A stretch of DNA of 64,000 nucleotides from Hybos culiciformis (Eukaryota > Arthropoda > Insecta > Diptera > Hybotidae), in NCBI GenBank assembly GCA_964007475.1, contig OZ023274.1, positions 54,641,678 through 54,705,677 of the forward strand, given 5' to 3'. This document shows positions 1-17,494 of the stretch, one piece after another (positions within the stretch are counted from its first letter, which is position 1; every line of letters starts with the position of its first letter). A program made the position numbers and the translations under genes. The notes beneath the pieces are model-generated. The model searched no databases, had not been told where the DNA came from, and was given only the letters and a program-made list of their open reading frames with translations.

Positions 1-236
1 ACGAAAACATACGTAAACTTTACGGAGTAGTCCATAAAGTTTTAAGAAATTGAAAAGTACGGAAAATTTTAAGGAAAACTCCATAAATCTTATCGATGTA
101 TGTTGTTAAAATTACTTTAAAGGAGTACCCGTAGAATTTTAATAAATTTTCTTAACTTTAAGAGATTATCCCGTAATATTAATTTTACGGACTAAATCCT
201 TGGTACAACAAGAAAAATGTTCAAATTACGGTTTTA

Positions 237-568
237 TACTTTGTTTTTTTTTTGTTGTTTTTTTTTTGTTTTCTTTTTTTTGTTTTTTTTTGTTTTTTTT
301 TTTTGTTTTTTTTTGTTTTTTTTGTTTTTTTTGTTTTTTTTTTGTTTTTTTTTTGTTTTTTTGGTTTTTTCTGTTTTTTTTTTTGTTTTTTTGTTTTTTT
401 TTTTTTAGTTTTTTTTTTTTTAGTTTTTTTAGCTTTTTTTGTTTTTATATTATGTTTTTATATTGTTTTTTTTTTTAATTTGAATGGTCACCCATCTAAG
501 TTCTATCACAACGAGGCGTTGCTTAACCGCTTTGTTCAATGTTATGAATTCTTCCACTGAGCTATGTC
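237..568 (-). repeat. Pol III-derived SINE (5S rRNA-like body) with (A)nC tail
   Basis: Read on the minus strand, the body (568 to 486) begins with a tRNA A-box-like string TAGCTCAGTGG. It continues into a stretch resembling the 5S rRNA internal promoter: GGTTAAGCAACGCC, then ACTTAGATGGGTGACC, close to the 5S box C. The body runs into about 240 bases of A-runs broken by single C residues (T-runs with G on the + strand), the kind of tail retroposed SINEs carry. Seen: the 5S-like motifs and the tail. Known: SINE3-class elements derive from 5S rRNA. Inferred: this is a SINE insertion oriented right to left. A 5S rRNA pseudogene is the alternative; the body is too short to be a functional 5S gene. 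Confidence 0.55.
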
Positions 569-3361
569 AGTGATATACAACAATGTATTAATAGACAATA
601 TAAATTCGGTTTCTATACATGCGAATTAATTTAAATTATTTATAGGGGTTAAGGAGTTTCCCGTAAAAGTATAAGAGTATCCGTAGATAATAAGGAAACA
701 TAAAACGTTAATATTTTATGGGCTTGTTATTAAACTTTCATTAAAAAAATATATACGATTTTTTTCGTTGAAATTAATAAATTGTTGTTAGTTTTAACAA
801 TTTCCTTGTTACTCTATCAGCTCAATTTTAAGGACTTTACTTCATCAAGTCTTACCGTAGTCCGTAGTTGAATTTTTTGATGAAACATCCGTAATACGGT
901 TAAAAATGGTATCTTTTAACGTAAAACCCGTTGAATTCAACAACTTTTAGTGAATGAAATTTCAACGGACATAAAACATTAGCTTTTTACGGATGTTTTT
1001 TTTTGAGTGTTCTGAATTTTATTACTGTGAAAAATTCGTATTAGTTTTGCTTTGATTGAATTGACTGAATTGATTTTGAGATATGTTAGTGAATATATAC
1101 CTGGCTCCAAATTGGCCCTTGAAAAAAAAGGGTTTAATTTTTCATTCCTTCAATAATCACAGCGAATGTCACACAAAAATTCGTCAGGGTGAAATATGAA
1201 TCATTTGGATTCAATTGTTTTTCAAAAAGCACAATTTAATTTATTAAAAAGAGTTATCAGTAATAATAAAATAATATGAAATATATTTATTTGCAATATA
1301 TCTTATGTAGCGAAAGAAATATATAATACTGTCGTTTGCAACAAAAAATATTTTCAAGAATTGGATCAAAAAAAAAAAAGTATAAATCTCAATCAAAACA
1401 AAACAAATCAAATAAAACATATGAATTGAGTAGATACAACAAAAAAATATAATTCTCTTCGTAAGTTAAAGATTACTTGAAATAAATTAATGAGGGCAAG
1501 AAAGTTCATTGATAAGCACTATTTAATGGTGAAATAGGCTTTTAAATGTCATTGAAGTCAAATTTCATAGGATTCAAATATCTGATTTTTGTTTAATGTT
1601 GTAATTTTTAGTCTTTAGTAGACATTGGCTTGAGATAAAAACTCTTAACTTTTTTGGTTAATTGATCGTGTAATGTAACACCAATTTTTCGAAATTTTTT
1701 CTATATTGGTAAATTGTTATTTGTTTTGAACGCATAGGTATAATAAAATTTTCTCTGTACTGTTTATTGTACTGATTATAAAAGAAAGCTCGTCTTTTTG
1801 CGGTAAAATTTTTATTTTCAATCTCATAGAATTTTTTTTTCTACATATATATATTTTTATTAATTGCACTGAACATGCTCACCAAAAATATAAAAATGTT
1901 TATAATGTGGCCAAAATGACAAGATCAGTGAACATAAAAAATGCAAAAAAAAAAAACTTCACAATTGACGCCGTGAGAGCATTAGTGGATCAATTGAAAA
2001 TTTTATTATTAAGAAATATAAGCGATTTAATTTATAAAGTGAAATGGAAAAAAATATTATAAGCTTCATAATTCAAAAAACGATTTGAAAACTAATAGTT
2101 TTTTTTTTGTTGTGACCGGGTTTAAGTCACATATATTAATTTATTTAGCATCATTAAATTATTTTTGAAAATTTTTCACTTGGTCCACTAATCCGCTCAC
2201 AGCCTCATTTAATCAAAATAAAACTAAATAACAAAAATAAACATTATGATGATCATTTTAAATTTTTATTAGAGAGAAGATATTTTTTAATTTAGTATTT
2301 TTGAAAAATATCACAAGAGCGGGATACATTTCTTTTTTTTTTTTGTTTTTCAAGAAAATGGAAAAATTTCTTTAAACATTTTTCTTCTTTTTTTTTTTGT
2401 GATAATTTCGATAAGAAAATTTCTTTTTTAAATGAAATTAAGAGCATTTAAAAAAAAAGATAAATAAATGAATTAATTTTGGATATCTGAAATTTTCGAA
2501 AAATAAATAAATTAAATGAAAAAAGAAAAATTTTCAAGATTGGAAAATTTTTCTATTTAATTAATATTAAAAATAAAATTGAATAGCTCAAATCTATTTT
2601 TATGACTGTGCTTTTCGCTGTTAATCGTGAATGAAAAAATTCCAAGTTTGAAAAATTTTTAATTGGGAAAATTTACAATTAAAATTGAATAAAATTTTCC
2701 AATTTTTTTTTTTTTTTTTTTTTAGATAATTATTGAAATATTGCATAATTCAAAAATATAAAATATTTTGTGTAAATTACAAAAAAAAAGAAAAAAAAAA
2801 AACTAGGAAATTGGAAAGCTAAAAATAAAATTTTTGTTGTGAAAATTTTTTTTTTGGCAAAGATTTTCAATTTTTTTTTAATTGTTTCCATCAGTATTTT
2901 TCCAATTTTCGGGAAATTTAAATAAATAAATCAATCTAGAAATAAAATATTAAATATGTCAATGTCAGCATTAGGTAAAATTTTCAATCATTCATAAAAA
3001 AAAAACAAAATAATAGTATGTATAAACCTTATCTACTATAAGTTATAACCAAAATAATTTCCACAATAGTGGACCACTAAAAAATTAAATAGTTGTGGTT
3101 TTTTGGTCAAGCCATAAATTAACGTTTAAATAAATGGTAAAATCAATTAAAACTTTACCATTTATTGAATAAAAAAAAAAGAAGTAAATAAAGGAAAATA
3201 AACTGGAAAAATTTATGAAAACTCTATTGAATTTTTAACAACAACATTATCATTATTATATTATGGAAATGAATTGTGCTTTAGTTCTTCTTATATTTAA
3301 TTTTTTCAGATAGTTCGCAACTTAATCTCTCTAAATATATGTATGTTAAAACAATCTATTT
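569..3361. other. AT-rich intergenic stretch, no gene recognised
   Basis: This is very AT-rich sequence with many A and T homopolymers. The first kilobase, on both sides of the SINE, is studded with short GTAAA/CCGTA words that look like a decayed dispersed repeat. No open frame with recognisable protein similarity and no clear splice-bounded exon was seen on either strand. Part of it probably includes the aquaporin promoter and 5' UTR, but no TATA box or initiator stands out. Confidence 0.5.
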
Positions 3362-3602
3362 ATGGCTTCGATAATCATTTTAATTCCGTTCCCAAATAGA
3401 TCACATTATCAAATAAAATTTTCTTATTCCTATTATGGATTTCTCGATCCGATTTTTGGCGGAAAATTAAAGAAAATATATGAAGATAAAATATACGAAA
3501 TTTTTATTAAAAGTTGTCATTTAAATAAATCTAAGACAGCAGGAAATATTTATTTAATTATTATGCTATGCATCGCAATTTTGTGTTTGTGGGAATCAAC
3601 AA
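3362..3602 (+). CDS. Candidate first exon of the aquaporin gene (uncertain)
   Basis: An open frame runs from an ATG at 3362 to a stop at 3677-3679. A possible donor, A|GTAGTG, lies after position 3602. Splicing there to the acceptor at 3778/3779 is phase-compatible (phase 1 to phase 1) and would join this frame to the aquaporin body. An internal ATG near 3562 would give a short hydrophobic leader instead of a long N-terminal extension. Against it: the donor is weak, an 80-residue N-terminal extension is unusual for an aquaporin, and I recognise no conserved motif in it. It could equally be a chance open frame with the true first exon elsewhere. Confidence 0.25.
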
Positions 3603-3778
3603 GTAGTGACAACTCTCCAGGAGAAATTTTACTTCAACAGTTTTATCATAAGCAAAAAAAAATTCTATATAAAAATTAGATCATTATTAAGAACCACAAT
3701 TTTCTTTTTCTGAAAGCTTCATATTTATATGTTTATATGTGATTTTTGATTTGAATTATTAAGAATATTCATTTTCAG

Positions 3779-5142
3779 GTGTTAGCTCGGGTTTTATGGT
3801 TGGATGTTGTTTATTGGCCCAAATTGCTAGAAAAGTGAGTCAGCGTTTTTTTAAAGATGGAACAATACCAGTATTAATGAATGAAGCTATTGCAGCAGCA
3901 GAATTATGTGCCTGCTGTTTTGAACTTATTATAGGTAAGTCCTTTATTTTTTTTTTTACTGCTTCCTCTGTTCACTTCAATTTTGATGTTGATATAATTT
4001 TTGAAAAACTTTAACTATTTAGAATATTTTTAGTTGCCGATAATTTTGGTGTAGCGGCATACGCAGTCTTTTTGTTTATATTAACGATTTGGTGGGGCAA
4101 AGTGTGGGGTGATGCATCGGCGTGTCCTTACACATACATGGAGGATCTAGTTGAAGGAAGAACAAATTTGAAAGAGGTTGCATTAAAAACTTGGGCAGCT
4201 TTAATGGGTGGATGTTGTGTTTATCGTATTGTTCAAGTTTTTTGGTGGTTTGAATTTGCTTCGACCCATCAAGGTCGTGCTTTTGCAGCCTGCTCAGCTG
4301 ATTTACAAGTATATGAGTTTTTTTTGTTAAGATTAAAGAACTGCATGTAATACTTTATGTATACAGGTTCATCCTTATTTGGGAGCTGCTATTGAAGGTT
4401 TTGCAACCCTTTTGTGTAGATTAGCATCAAAATCGTTGGCAGAATCAGGTCCTAAATTTGGTAGTGCAATTGATTCGTTTGTTGCAACGAGTCTAGTCGT
4501 CGCTGGTAAGTTCTTACATATAATTTAAAAAGTCTAAACTTTATTCATTTAATGATAAGTTTCGATTTTTCTAATACCCAATCTTGAATTATATAGAATT
4601 GTATAATATCTGATGAATCAAATTCTTAACATTCTTAATTCTTTTGACTTAAAAGAGGATAGTTACTAATGAAAAACCATGTTTTATTGTTCTTTACATA
4701 CAAATATTTGCGAACGTTATTTAAACCCGAAATCCGTAAAGCTTTTTAAATTTCATCATTTATTTGAATAAAGTTTATTTTTGTTAATATCTAATTTGTA
4801 GCCTAGTTTAGAATTTGTTAATATAAAAAAAAACTGGCTCGATTTTGTTTCATAGTTTATATCTTCAATTATTGCATGCTTTCAGCGTTTAATTTTTCCG
4901 GCGGTTATTTTAATCCAGTTTTAGCAACATCTTTGAAATGGGGTTGCAGTGGTCATACAAATTTAGAACATATTATCGTGTATTGGATCGGAGCTTGTGT
5001 CGGTAACTAAAATAAAATTAATTGTAATGAAATCTTAATAAAAAAAACTAATTTTATTTTAGGTGCCCTATTGTCAGTTCCACTATTTAAAATGCAAATA
5101 GTGAGAAAATATTTAATTGGTGACAAAGCGAAATCTGAATAA
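3779..5142 (+). CDS. AQP12L: Unorthodox aquaporin (AQP11/12-like), exons 2-6
   Basis: This is a channel-forming membrane protein of the unorthodox (superaquaporin) branch. Family members are often intracellular and move water, glycerol or peroxide; the substrate here is unknown. Exons: 3779-3934, 4034-4308, 4367-4505, 4886-5002 and 5063-5142, all with GT-AG borders and matching phases, giving about 255 residues to the TAA at 5140-5142. Several hydrophobic segments are visible. The first pore box is CPY (in ACPYTYMEDL, near residue 83) instead of NPA. The second is NPV (in GGYFNPVLATSLKWGC, near residue 200). CPY/NPV is the pattern of insect AQP12-like proteins such as Drosophila CG12251. The reading is already open at the acceptor (GVSSGFMVGCC), so a short upstream coding exon is expected; the ATG at 3796 is a possible fallback start. 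The short C-terminus ends in KAKSE. Confidence 0.88.
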
Positions 5143-5143
5143 A
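5138..5143 (+). promoter_or_regulatory. AATAAA overlapping the aquaporin stop codon
   Basis: The hexamer AATAAA overlaps the TAA stop of the aquaporin reading frame. It is a possible poly(A) signal, but in this AT-rich context the hexamer is common, and one further downstream may be the one used. Confidence 0.3.
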
Positions 5144-8100
5144 TTTTAGTTGTAGGATAAAATTATTTATTTTTGTTTTGTTGTTTATAGTTTATATATA
5201 GAACAAAATAAGAAAATTAAAATTTAATTTATTTGTTAAATTATCGTTTGAAAAAAAAAAGACAATATTTAATTTAAAAAACATTTTTTCTTTTACGTTG
5301 AATTTATTATTTCCAGGTAACTAATAGAGATTTGTCCTGTTAAGTCTGTATATATCTGAAATCACTATAGAAAAGTTTTAGCTTTCTTAACAAAATTGAA
5401 AAGTTATTGCTGTTGAAATCGATGCTTAAACCGAATAATTAAACTTTTGAAAAATCGTAGAATTGATTGTTTTTGAACAAATGAATGCTATAAACTATTT
5501 TCATTTTAATGTTAGGAAAATTTAGTTAAGTAACCTAATATAATATTAAATAAAATAACCATATTGTAAATATTATACTTCTGAAAAAATTTTCAATTAG
5601 GATTCTTCAGTTACCTTTATCTTTCTTTTTTTATATACTCTGTTTATTGTAGAAGTTTTTCGTTTATTTTTCTAAATTTACATACTTTTATAAAAACTGC
5701 ATTTTGTACTGTAAAATTTTAACTACCTTAAAAGACAAAAACAAAAATATTTTAGTTTTTGAATTTCAAAAGAAGGTCCTTTATTTTTAACAAAGAAATA
5801 AACTTGAAGGACATTTGTTTACAAAAAAAAAAAAAGAAGAAAATTCTAATACATACATGTAATGCGATGTAAAACTATAAATAAAGTTGTAAAAATGAGT
5901 AAAAATTTTAAATAAATGTAATTTTGTTTACACTTTTTAAACAAATATGAATTGGGAATGTCCTTGCTACGTATATATAATATAGAGAACCCTTGCATTG
6001 TATTTGAAAGAAAAAAAAGTGTAGTATTAGATTTCATGCATATATAAATTTATTTGCTTGAATAAATAAATAACGTTGTAAAATATTTTTAACATTAAAA
6101 CAAAATATTCTCTAATATACTAGTGATTATCAATCTAGGACAAACATATACGAAAATTCGAAAAGAGTCTCTAGTAAAAATAGCAAAATAAATAAAAGTT
6201 TAGTAGTAAGGCAGATTTTCGAAAGCTACAAAAAATTGATTTTAATATTATTTTTGAGCTAACTTTAACTTACAAAAACTAATAAAGTTTTTGTGGATTT
6301 TCAAATTAAAGCAGGTTCAATTTTCATGCTGATTTTTATTTTACTACTCGGCAACAAGAAAGTTACCTTCCTATGGTTTTCATTGTTTTAAAGCGAGCAT
6401 ATCTTTATGCTTTGAAAAATTACTCAAAATTTCAATATGATGAAATTTTTGTTTTATTCCTTTATTTACTTAAATTATTAAGCTAACTATCAATTATTAA
6501 ATGAAAAATCTATAAAGATTTTCAGCACTTAATCTTTATAGATACCTATAATGATTTGAAATCCCTGATGTTGTTACGTATAAAATTCTATAATGGTTCA
6601 TATTTGCAAATCGTTAAACTATTTAAAGAGGAAAAGGATATTGATTTTTGATGATTATGCCAGTTAGTTTTCACTTTTCCTCTGTAAACGTGTTCGTGTT
6701 TTATACAATATTATTTTTCAAAAAAAAAGAAGAAAATTATATGCAGGTAATTTTCAAGAGAAAGGAAATATTTATAGGATTTCTTTCTTTTTCTTTTTTT
6801 TTTTTTTAAATTTAATTACTACTAATTTTCAAGAGGTGTTTTTCATCATGAAACCGATAAATTTATCGAGGGAATCTTATGTGTAAATCTAATTATATGT
6901 ATTGGAAAATTTTTCTATAGAATTACGATAGTAAATTGGTAGTTGGCTTTTTTTTTTTATGTTTTTAATTCATGATTTAATTATATAAAGTTGTTTATTC
7001 ATGCATAAGGCGTTTATTTTAAATGTTAAAAAAGGATATTTATTGAATTTCATTTTCATATAAATTCAATTAATTTTATTTAAAAATCAAAAAGTGAGTT
7101 AGTCTTGCGGTTAAAACTAATTTATCAAAATCTGACGTTAAGTTATTCAGTTAAATGGATTAAGTGTTGTTAGGATAAATCATTTATTTATTTACTTGAC
7201 TTATCAAAACCTTGAAATGTTTTCCTGGACTGAAAAAAAGAAATAAAAAAGACTTATGTTTTGTAATACATAGACTTATATTTTACGTATTATTGACTAA
7301 CTTGAGCTTCGGCCTTGCTGTACACTTCATATATTTCCTAAAATACTAAAAGTCTCTCATTTATATAGTGTCTCGGTAATCAAGAGAAAACTCTTTGATA
7401 GATTAAGAAGAAAAAATTTGTACTGAATATAATTTCAATCGAATTTTCCATCAAACATAAATAAACACTAATTTTTTGGCTTGTGTCAAAAATTTTTATT
7501 CTTTTCACTCATGTCGAAATTTTTACATAAAGTGATTTTATTTCGTCTTTCAAATTTTTTTATATTTTTTTTTTATATTTCAAACATTTTAATATCAAAT
7601 TAATAGATCCACAAAAATGAAAGAAAAAATTTTTATTATTATTTTTGTGTTTCATTTTTATGTTAAAAAAAAAAACCATAAAATTTTGTTTCTGAATTAT
7701 ACCCCTTTTGCGGTCTTATTAATGCAAAATATTTTGACAAGCCATAATATAAATATATAGGTACTAAAATAGTATTATAATAATAACATATTTTCTGTAA
7801 AATTATAATATGTACTTAAAAAAAAATGAAAATAATTATTTATACCGCTAATAAAAACTATATGTAATTAAATTTTTAAGAGATTTATGGTTGGGAAAAT
7901 GAAATAGGATACCATTAAAAAAAAAAAAAATTGATTATGTGTTTTTTTTATTATGTTTGCAGTAAAGTGATAGTAGTAGTATAATTAAGGATTTATTATC
8001 CTTGAATTTAATTGATTGATATTACTTTGATTATAAATTAAATAATGTATTCAAGTATAGGTTTTGTTTGAAAAAAAGTGTTTGTACATATAGAAATAAA

Positions 8101-9757
8101 GAAATACATATAAATATCATAATGAACAAATTATATTATTTTGTTCGACTAGCAGTTTCGACTATGTAATAACATGTAAATTATCTTTGCATTTAAAATT
8201 TCGTAAAATTCGTACATACGAAATGTAATATTTTTGGACAATAAAAGTCCCTCATACCTACCTGAAATTACGTTAAAAGCAGGAGAAAGGTTACATATGG
8301 TTGCATCGTATGACATGCTGAAGTATAATAAAAGTATGCTATATAAGGGAACTACACTATCAATGAAGCTACAAAGACTCGTATGATTTTATTTAGACAT
8401 TACAGCGTTTAGACTATAGATTATTATTTTGAAATTTTAAAATATTAGCTTCCAAAACAATATTTTGTTTCGCTTAGTTGCTTAGTAATTACCCATTTGA
8501 AATTTCTCAAACACCGTGAAATAAAATTAATTAAATCGTGAATAATGACAGCTTTTATATTTTTTGTGAAAAACAATTTTAATTGCCATCAATAACATAA
8601 AAAACTTTAAAACAACGACTCATAAATAAAGATATTACAATATTATATAATATGAATGTATATTCTATTTCCACTTCCACATATTTATTAATTTTTATGG
8701 AACAAAAATTTAATTTTTAAATAAAAATATTCAAAAAAAAAAAAATCTAAACATGAATTCATAGTTAGGGACATTATAAAAAAACATACAATAATATGCA
8801 TTTTTTTTTTCTAAAATAACATGTGAATCCTTTTGTTACTGCACTAAAAAAAAAAGAAGGAAAACAACAGAAATGCATTATTCATAAAATTTGATTTCAA
8901 GATAAAAACCAATGATTTATTTTATTAGTTAATAAAAAAAAAATTAAAAAAATAGAGCATAAATGCATTTGCATAAATTATTTTGCATTATGGATTTTTA
9001 TGTATTGTACATGTTGACATGCATGCATGAATGTACATATGTATATTGCGAAGGATTTTCACACTCATTGGTGTGCAGAAAATGTAGGGTATAATAAATC
9101 GTATATTATTGTCGATATAAATGACATCAGATCACCTTATTCAATTTACAATTTATTATAAGGATAGATATCCTTGAAAGATTATAGATTTAAAAATTCA
9201 TATTAAAATATTGCATTTTCATTATGAAATTTGTTCGGTCTCTGGTGACCTAAATTTTGACCACAGAATAGTAAACTTGAATGTATTATTTGGTATATAT
9301 TAAAATTAAAACACTATACATTGTTTCTTCGATTAAGTTCCTTTTTGTGTGAATTTTCATTTTCCTGAAAATTTTCACCAAATATTTTTTTAATTATGAT
9401 TATTATGTGACGTTTTGAATGAAAAATAAAATGGAGACAATTGTTAAAACTCTAGAAGTGAAATGTCAATAATTGTTTAAACTCTAGAAGTGAAATGTCA
9501 ATAATAAAAATTAACAGAGCTAAAATATTATAATTTTGATGTTTTTTGACTTAGAGAACCTCGATAAATTGCCAATATACCGAACAATGTTAAAAAAGAT
9601 AAAAAAAAATAAGTTTTTCCTGAATTAATTTGATATTCTTCAGAAAGTAAATCAAGCCCGGCTAGTCAATTAATTTATAGCGAAAAAATTGCACCAAAAA
9701 TTGTAATAAACAAAAAAGAGTTAAGAGTTTCAAGAGTATGGAATTGGTACAAATGAT
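5144..9757. other. AT-rich stretch between aquaporin and KCNQ exons; no gene recognised
   Basis: Both strands were read for the missing KCNQ C-terminal exons (helix B, tetramerisation helices C/D), and none was recognised. There are only short, compositionally biased open frames. A small tandem duplication of about 39 bases lies at about 9437-9508 (two copies around CTCTAGAAGTGAAATGTCAAT). The sequence may be intron of the minus-strand KCNQ gene or intergenic. Confidence 0.45.
9437..9508. repeat. Two-copy tandem duplication, unit about 39 bp
   Basis: Two nearly identical adjacent copies contain AAACTCTAGAAGTGAAATG followed by TCAATAAT. This is a recent local duplication with no gene content. 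Confidence 0.7.
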
Positions 9758-9760
9758 TAA

Positions 9761-10159
9761 TGCCTTGAGCACAGCTAATCCCGCAAAGCAATTTTTTAAG
9801 GAATGTTCCGGAAACATGTTCACAGCTAATTTTACCTGAAAGCAAAAAAATCAACTGCAAACAACTGCTTTTGTTTTTTTTGTAATATGATTGTGACAGA
9901 AAAAATGCCGCAAAACCAAATTTCGATGCAAAAGAAACGCTGTGAAAAAGAAACAAAAATATTATTTTGTGACGTTATAGTCAATTCAGTTTTCTAATTA
10001 ATTATGAAATAATTTAAGAAATTCTTTTTACAAAAAATCAATAAAATTAATATCTTTCGTTTTTCATAATTTTTATTTAAAATAAATAAAAAATAACGCA
10101 GAAAATCGGTTTTTACGGTAGCTCAAAATTGTTTTTCGGTATTAGCTGTGCTCAAGGCA
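9761..10159. mobile_element. PIF/Harbinger-like MITE, 399 bp, TAA duplication
   Basis: The terminal inverted repeats are perfect over 19 bases: TGCCTTGAGCACAGCTAAT at 9761-9779 and its reverse complement at 10141-10159. Flanking trinucleotides are TAA on both sides (9758-9760 and 10160-10162), a 3-bp target duplication of the TWA type used by PIF/Harbinger elements. No transposase is encoded; an open frame crossing it on the minus strand has no recognisable domain. The terminal TGCCTTG is shared with the element at 49672-50076, which suggests one family. Confidence 0.75.
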
Positions 10160-10162
10160 TAA

Positions 10163-10804
10163 GTATTATATTAGGTATATATAAAATTAAATTGAAATTT
10201 AAAAATTTTCAATGATAAAATAATTTAATTTAATTTTTTTTTTAAATTTTATATATATTTTTTTCGCAAATTATAATAATAATTTTACAACCTAACATCA
10301 CTGACCATATTTTATTAAAGGAAATTTAGCCTTAAAAAAAAAAGAAGGATTTTCGAATTTAAAACAAAAAAAAAGGAAATTATTATATTTCTCAATAATT
10401 TTCCATAAAACTATATAATATATGTATATGTATAAAAATTTTTACACAAAAAAATTATAATAGTTTAGCTATTTTTTCCGAAAAATAATGAAATGTTAAA
10501 AACATACATTTAGAAAAAAGGTTAAAAATAACTGTATACAACATATCTGGGCTATAATCTGAATAATTTAACAAACTAGCAAAGAAAAACATAAGCGCAT
10601 AATAAAAACATACAAGTATGTATATGACATAAAAATAACAATTTTATATAAAAAAAATTTGAGCAAACGTTAATAATTACATTCATCATATAATAATAGT
10701 TATGTATATAAAAAAAAAAGGATAATTATTGTATGGTACTACGTACCATTATTAGTAAAAAAAAAAAATAGTTTTTCTCAAACATATTTTTTTTTTATTC
10801 TTAC
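10163..10804. other. KCNQ: Intronic sequence downstream of the KCNQ IQ exon
   Basis: This is AT-rich sequence following (on the minus strand) the strong donor AAAG|GTAAGA of the IQ-domain exon. It is therefore the beginning of the next KCNQ intron. No further exon was recognised in it. Confidence 0.6.
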
Positions 10805-11026
10805 CTTTCCTAATTGTGTTGGCAAAACAGTACTTGAATTTTGATTTGAATGACTATCATCCTTGACATGCATCAACCATGTTGCTTCACTATGGAAAGT
10901 TTTATCAGCCGCATAACATCTCCATAAACATTGAATTAACATTGCTGCTGCCGGAATTTGACGATTAAAATGTTTTTGACGTTGTTTTTGTTGTACTTTA
11001 AGGGCAAATCCGCTACCCAATATACC
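10805..11026 (-). CDS. KCNQ: KCNQ exon: end of S6 and calmodulin-binding helix A / IQ motif
   Basis: This exon has 74 codons, phase 0 at both ends. The acceptor is CTCAG|GGT and the donor AAG|GTAAGA. It begins [11 protein letters not shown], the gating end of S6, continues with the QQKQRQKHF linker, and carries the IQ-type calmodulin site ([16 protein letters not shown]). The calmodulin bound there is constitutive in this family and is needed for assembly. The rest (to QLGK) is polar and variable. The next downstream exon is not visible in the window. Confidence 0.93.
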
Positions 11027-11872
11027 CTGAGGAAAAAATAAGAAAATAATTGGGTTCAATTTAGAATTAAAAAATATTAAAATGTTTGTGTCAATTTTAA
11101 AATACAACTTTTTGAAGAATTGAGAAATACGAATTATGAATGATTGGTTGATGCTGTTTGCAACTGGAACTATTCGGAGTAATTTCCATGTAATCAATAT
11201 TTAAAATAAAAATGAAACGATAAAAAAAGAGCTAAAATTTTCCCGTGTTTCCTTTTATTTTAATTTCATTCTCTGGATTTTAGCCTTAACATGTATCTCA
11301 GTATTGCAATTTAAGTAATATTTTGGCACCAAAAACGATTGTTCTTTATTTTTGATGAATTGAAAATTTTAAAATTGGAAAATACATTATTGATGGAATA
11401 AAAACGAAAATGATTGGTAGTGAGTGCTCATTTATAACTAAATTTATTACTTTAATACGCCATAAGCTAAATAAAATTAAAATTTCTAACTTCTGCATCA
11501 ACGAAAACTATATAATTCCTAAAAACTTATTTATTTTCTTAAAAACTTCTATTATATGTTTCTCAACGGGCAAATATACTCATAAACAAAATATTATGCC
11601 TTAGAGGTATAAATTTATTGTGGAACATAATAAAGTTAATTCAACATGACCAAATATTTGAAGAGTTAACATATTTTTCCCAACATAAATATTCATAACT
11701 ATAATTTTATAATAACTACACGACTTTCTATGTGTACATTAAATATATGTATACCAATAACATTATAATAATTATGTTAATCATAATCACAAACAGAAAC
11801 AACAATTTAGTATATAATTAAAAATAGGTTATAAATTTAGTTCCTACACAAAATATTTATATTGACACTTAC
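11027..11872 (-). other. KCNQ: KCNQ intron between pore and IQ exons
   Basis: An 846-bp AT-rich intron with a strong donor (GCG|GTAAGT) and a pyrimidine-rich acceptor. It splits the S6 PAG hinge between Ala and Gly. Nothing else was seen in it. Confidence 0.85.
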
Positions 11873-12127
11873 CGCTGGCAATGCAAAAAATGATATTGCA
11901 AATACACTAAAACATGAAGCAACAATTTTTCCCATCCATGTTTGTGGCACAGTATCACCATAACCAATGGTTGTTACAGTTATTACACCCCACCATAATG
12001 CGTCTGCATAACTTCGAAAATCTGATTTACCACCACCTGGTTTTTCAGCATCTTTTTCAGCTAAATACACAAAATATGAACTGAATATCAGTCCCAAAAA
12101 TCCAATATACAATGTTGTAATTAATTC
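11873..12127 (-). CDS. KCNQ: KCNQ exon: S5, pore loop with selectivity filter, S6
   Basis: This exon has 85 codons, phase 0 at both ends. It starts [19 protein letters not shown] (S5), then the acidic turret ([15 protein letters not shown]), the pore helix ([11 protein letters not shown]), the potassium selectivity filter TTIGYGD, and S6 up to FFALPA. The turret has a short Gly-Gly-Gly insertion region that is not typical of vertebrate KCNQ1. Every residue of the signature filter is present, so the channel should conduct potassium. Confidence 0.96.

Positions 12128-17494
<5,367 letters not shown>

Noticed and set aside
200..560. Overlapping Phe-rich open frames
   Set aside because: They are the translation of T-runs broken by G residues in the SINE tail, not protein genes.
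9675..9956. 93-codon minus-strand open frame checked as a possible KCNQ C-terminal exon
   Set aside because: It has none of the helix B-D signature residues and runs across the end of the MITE at 9761, so it is a chance frame.
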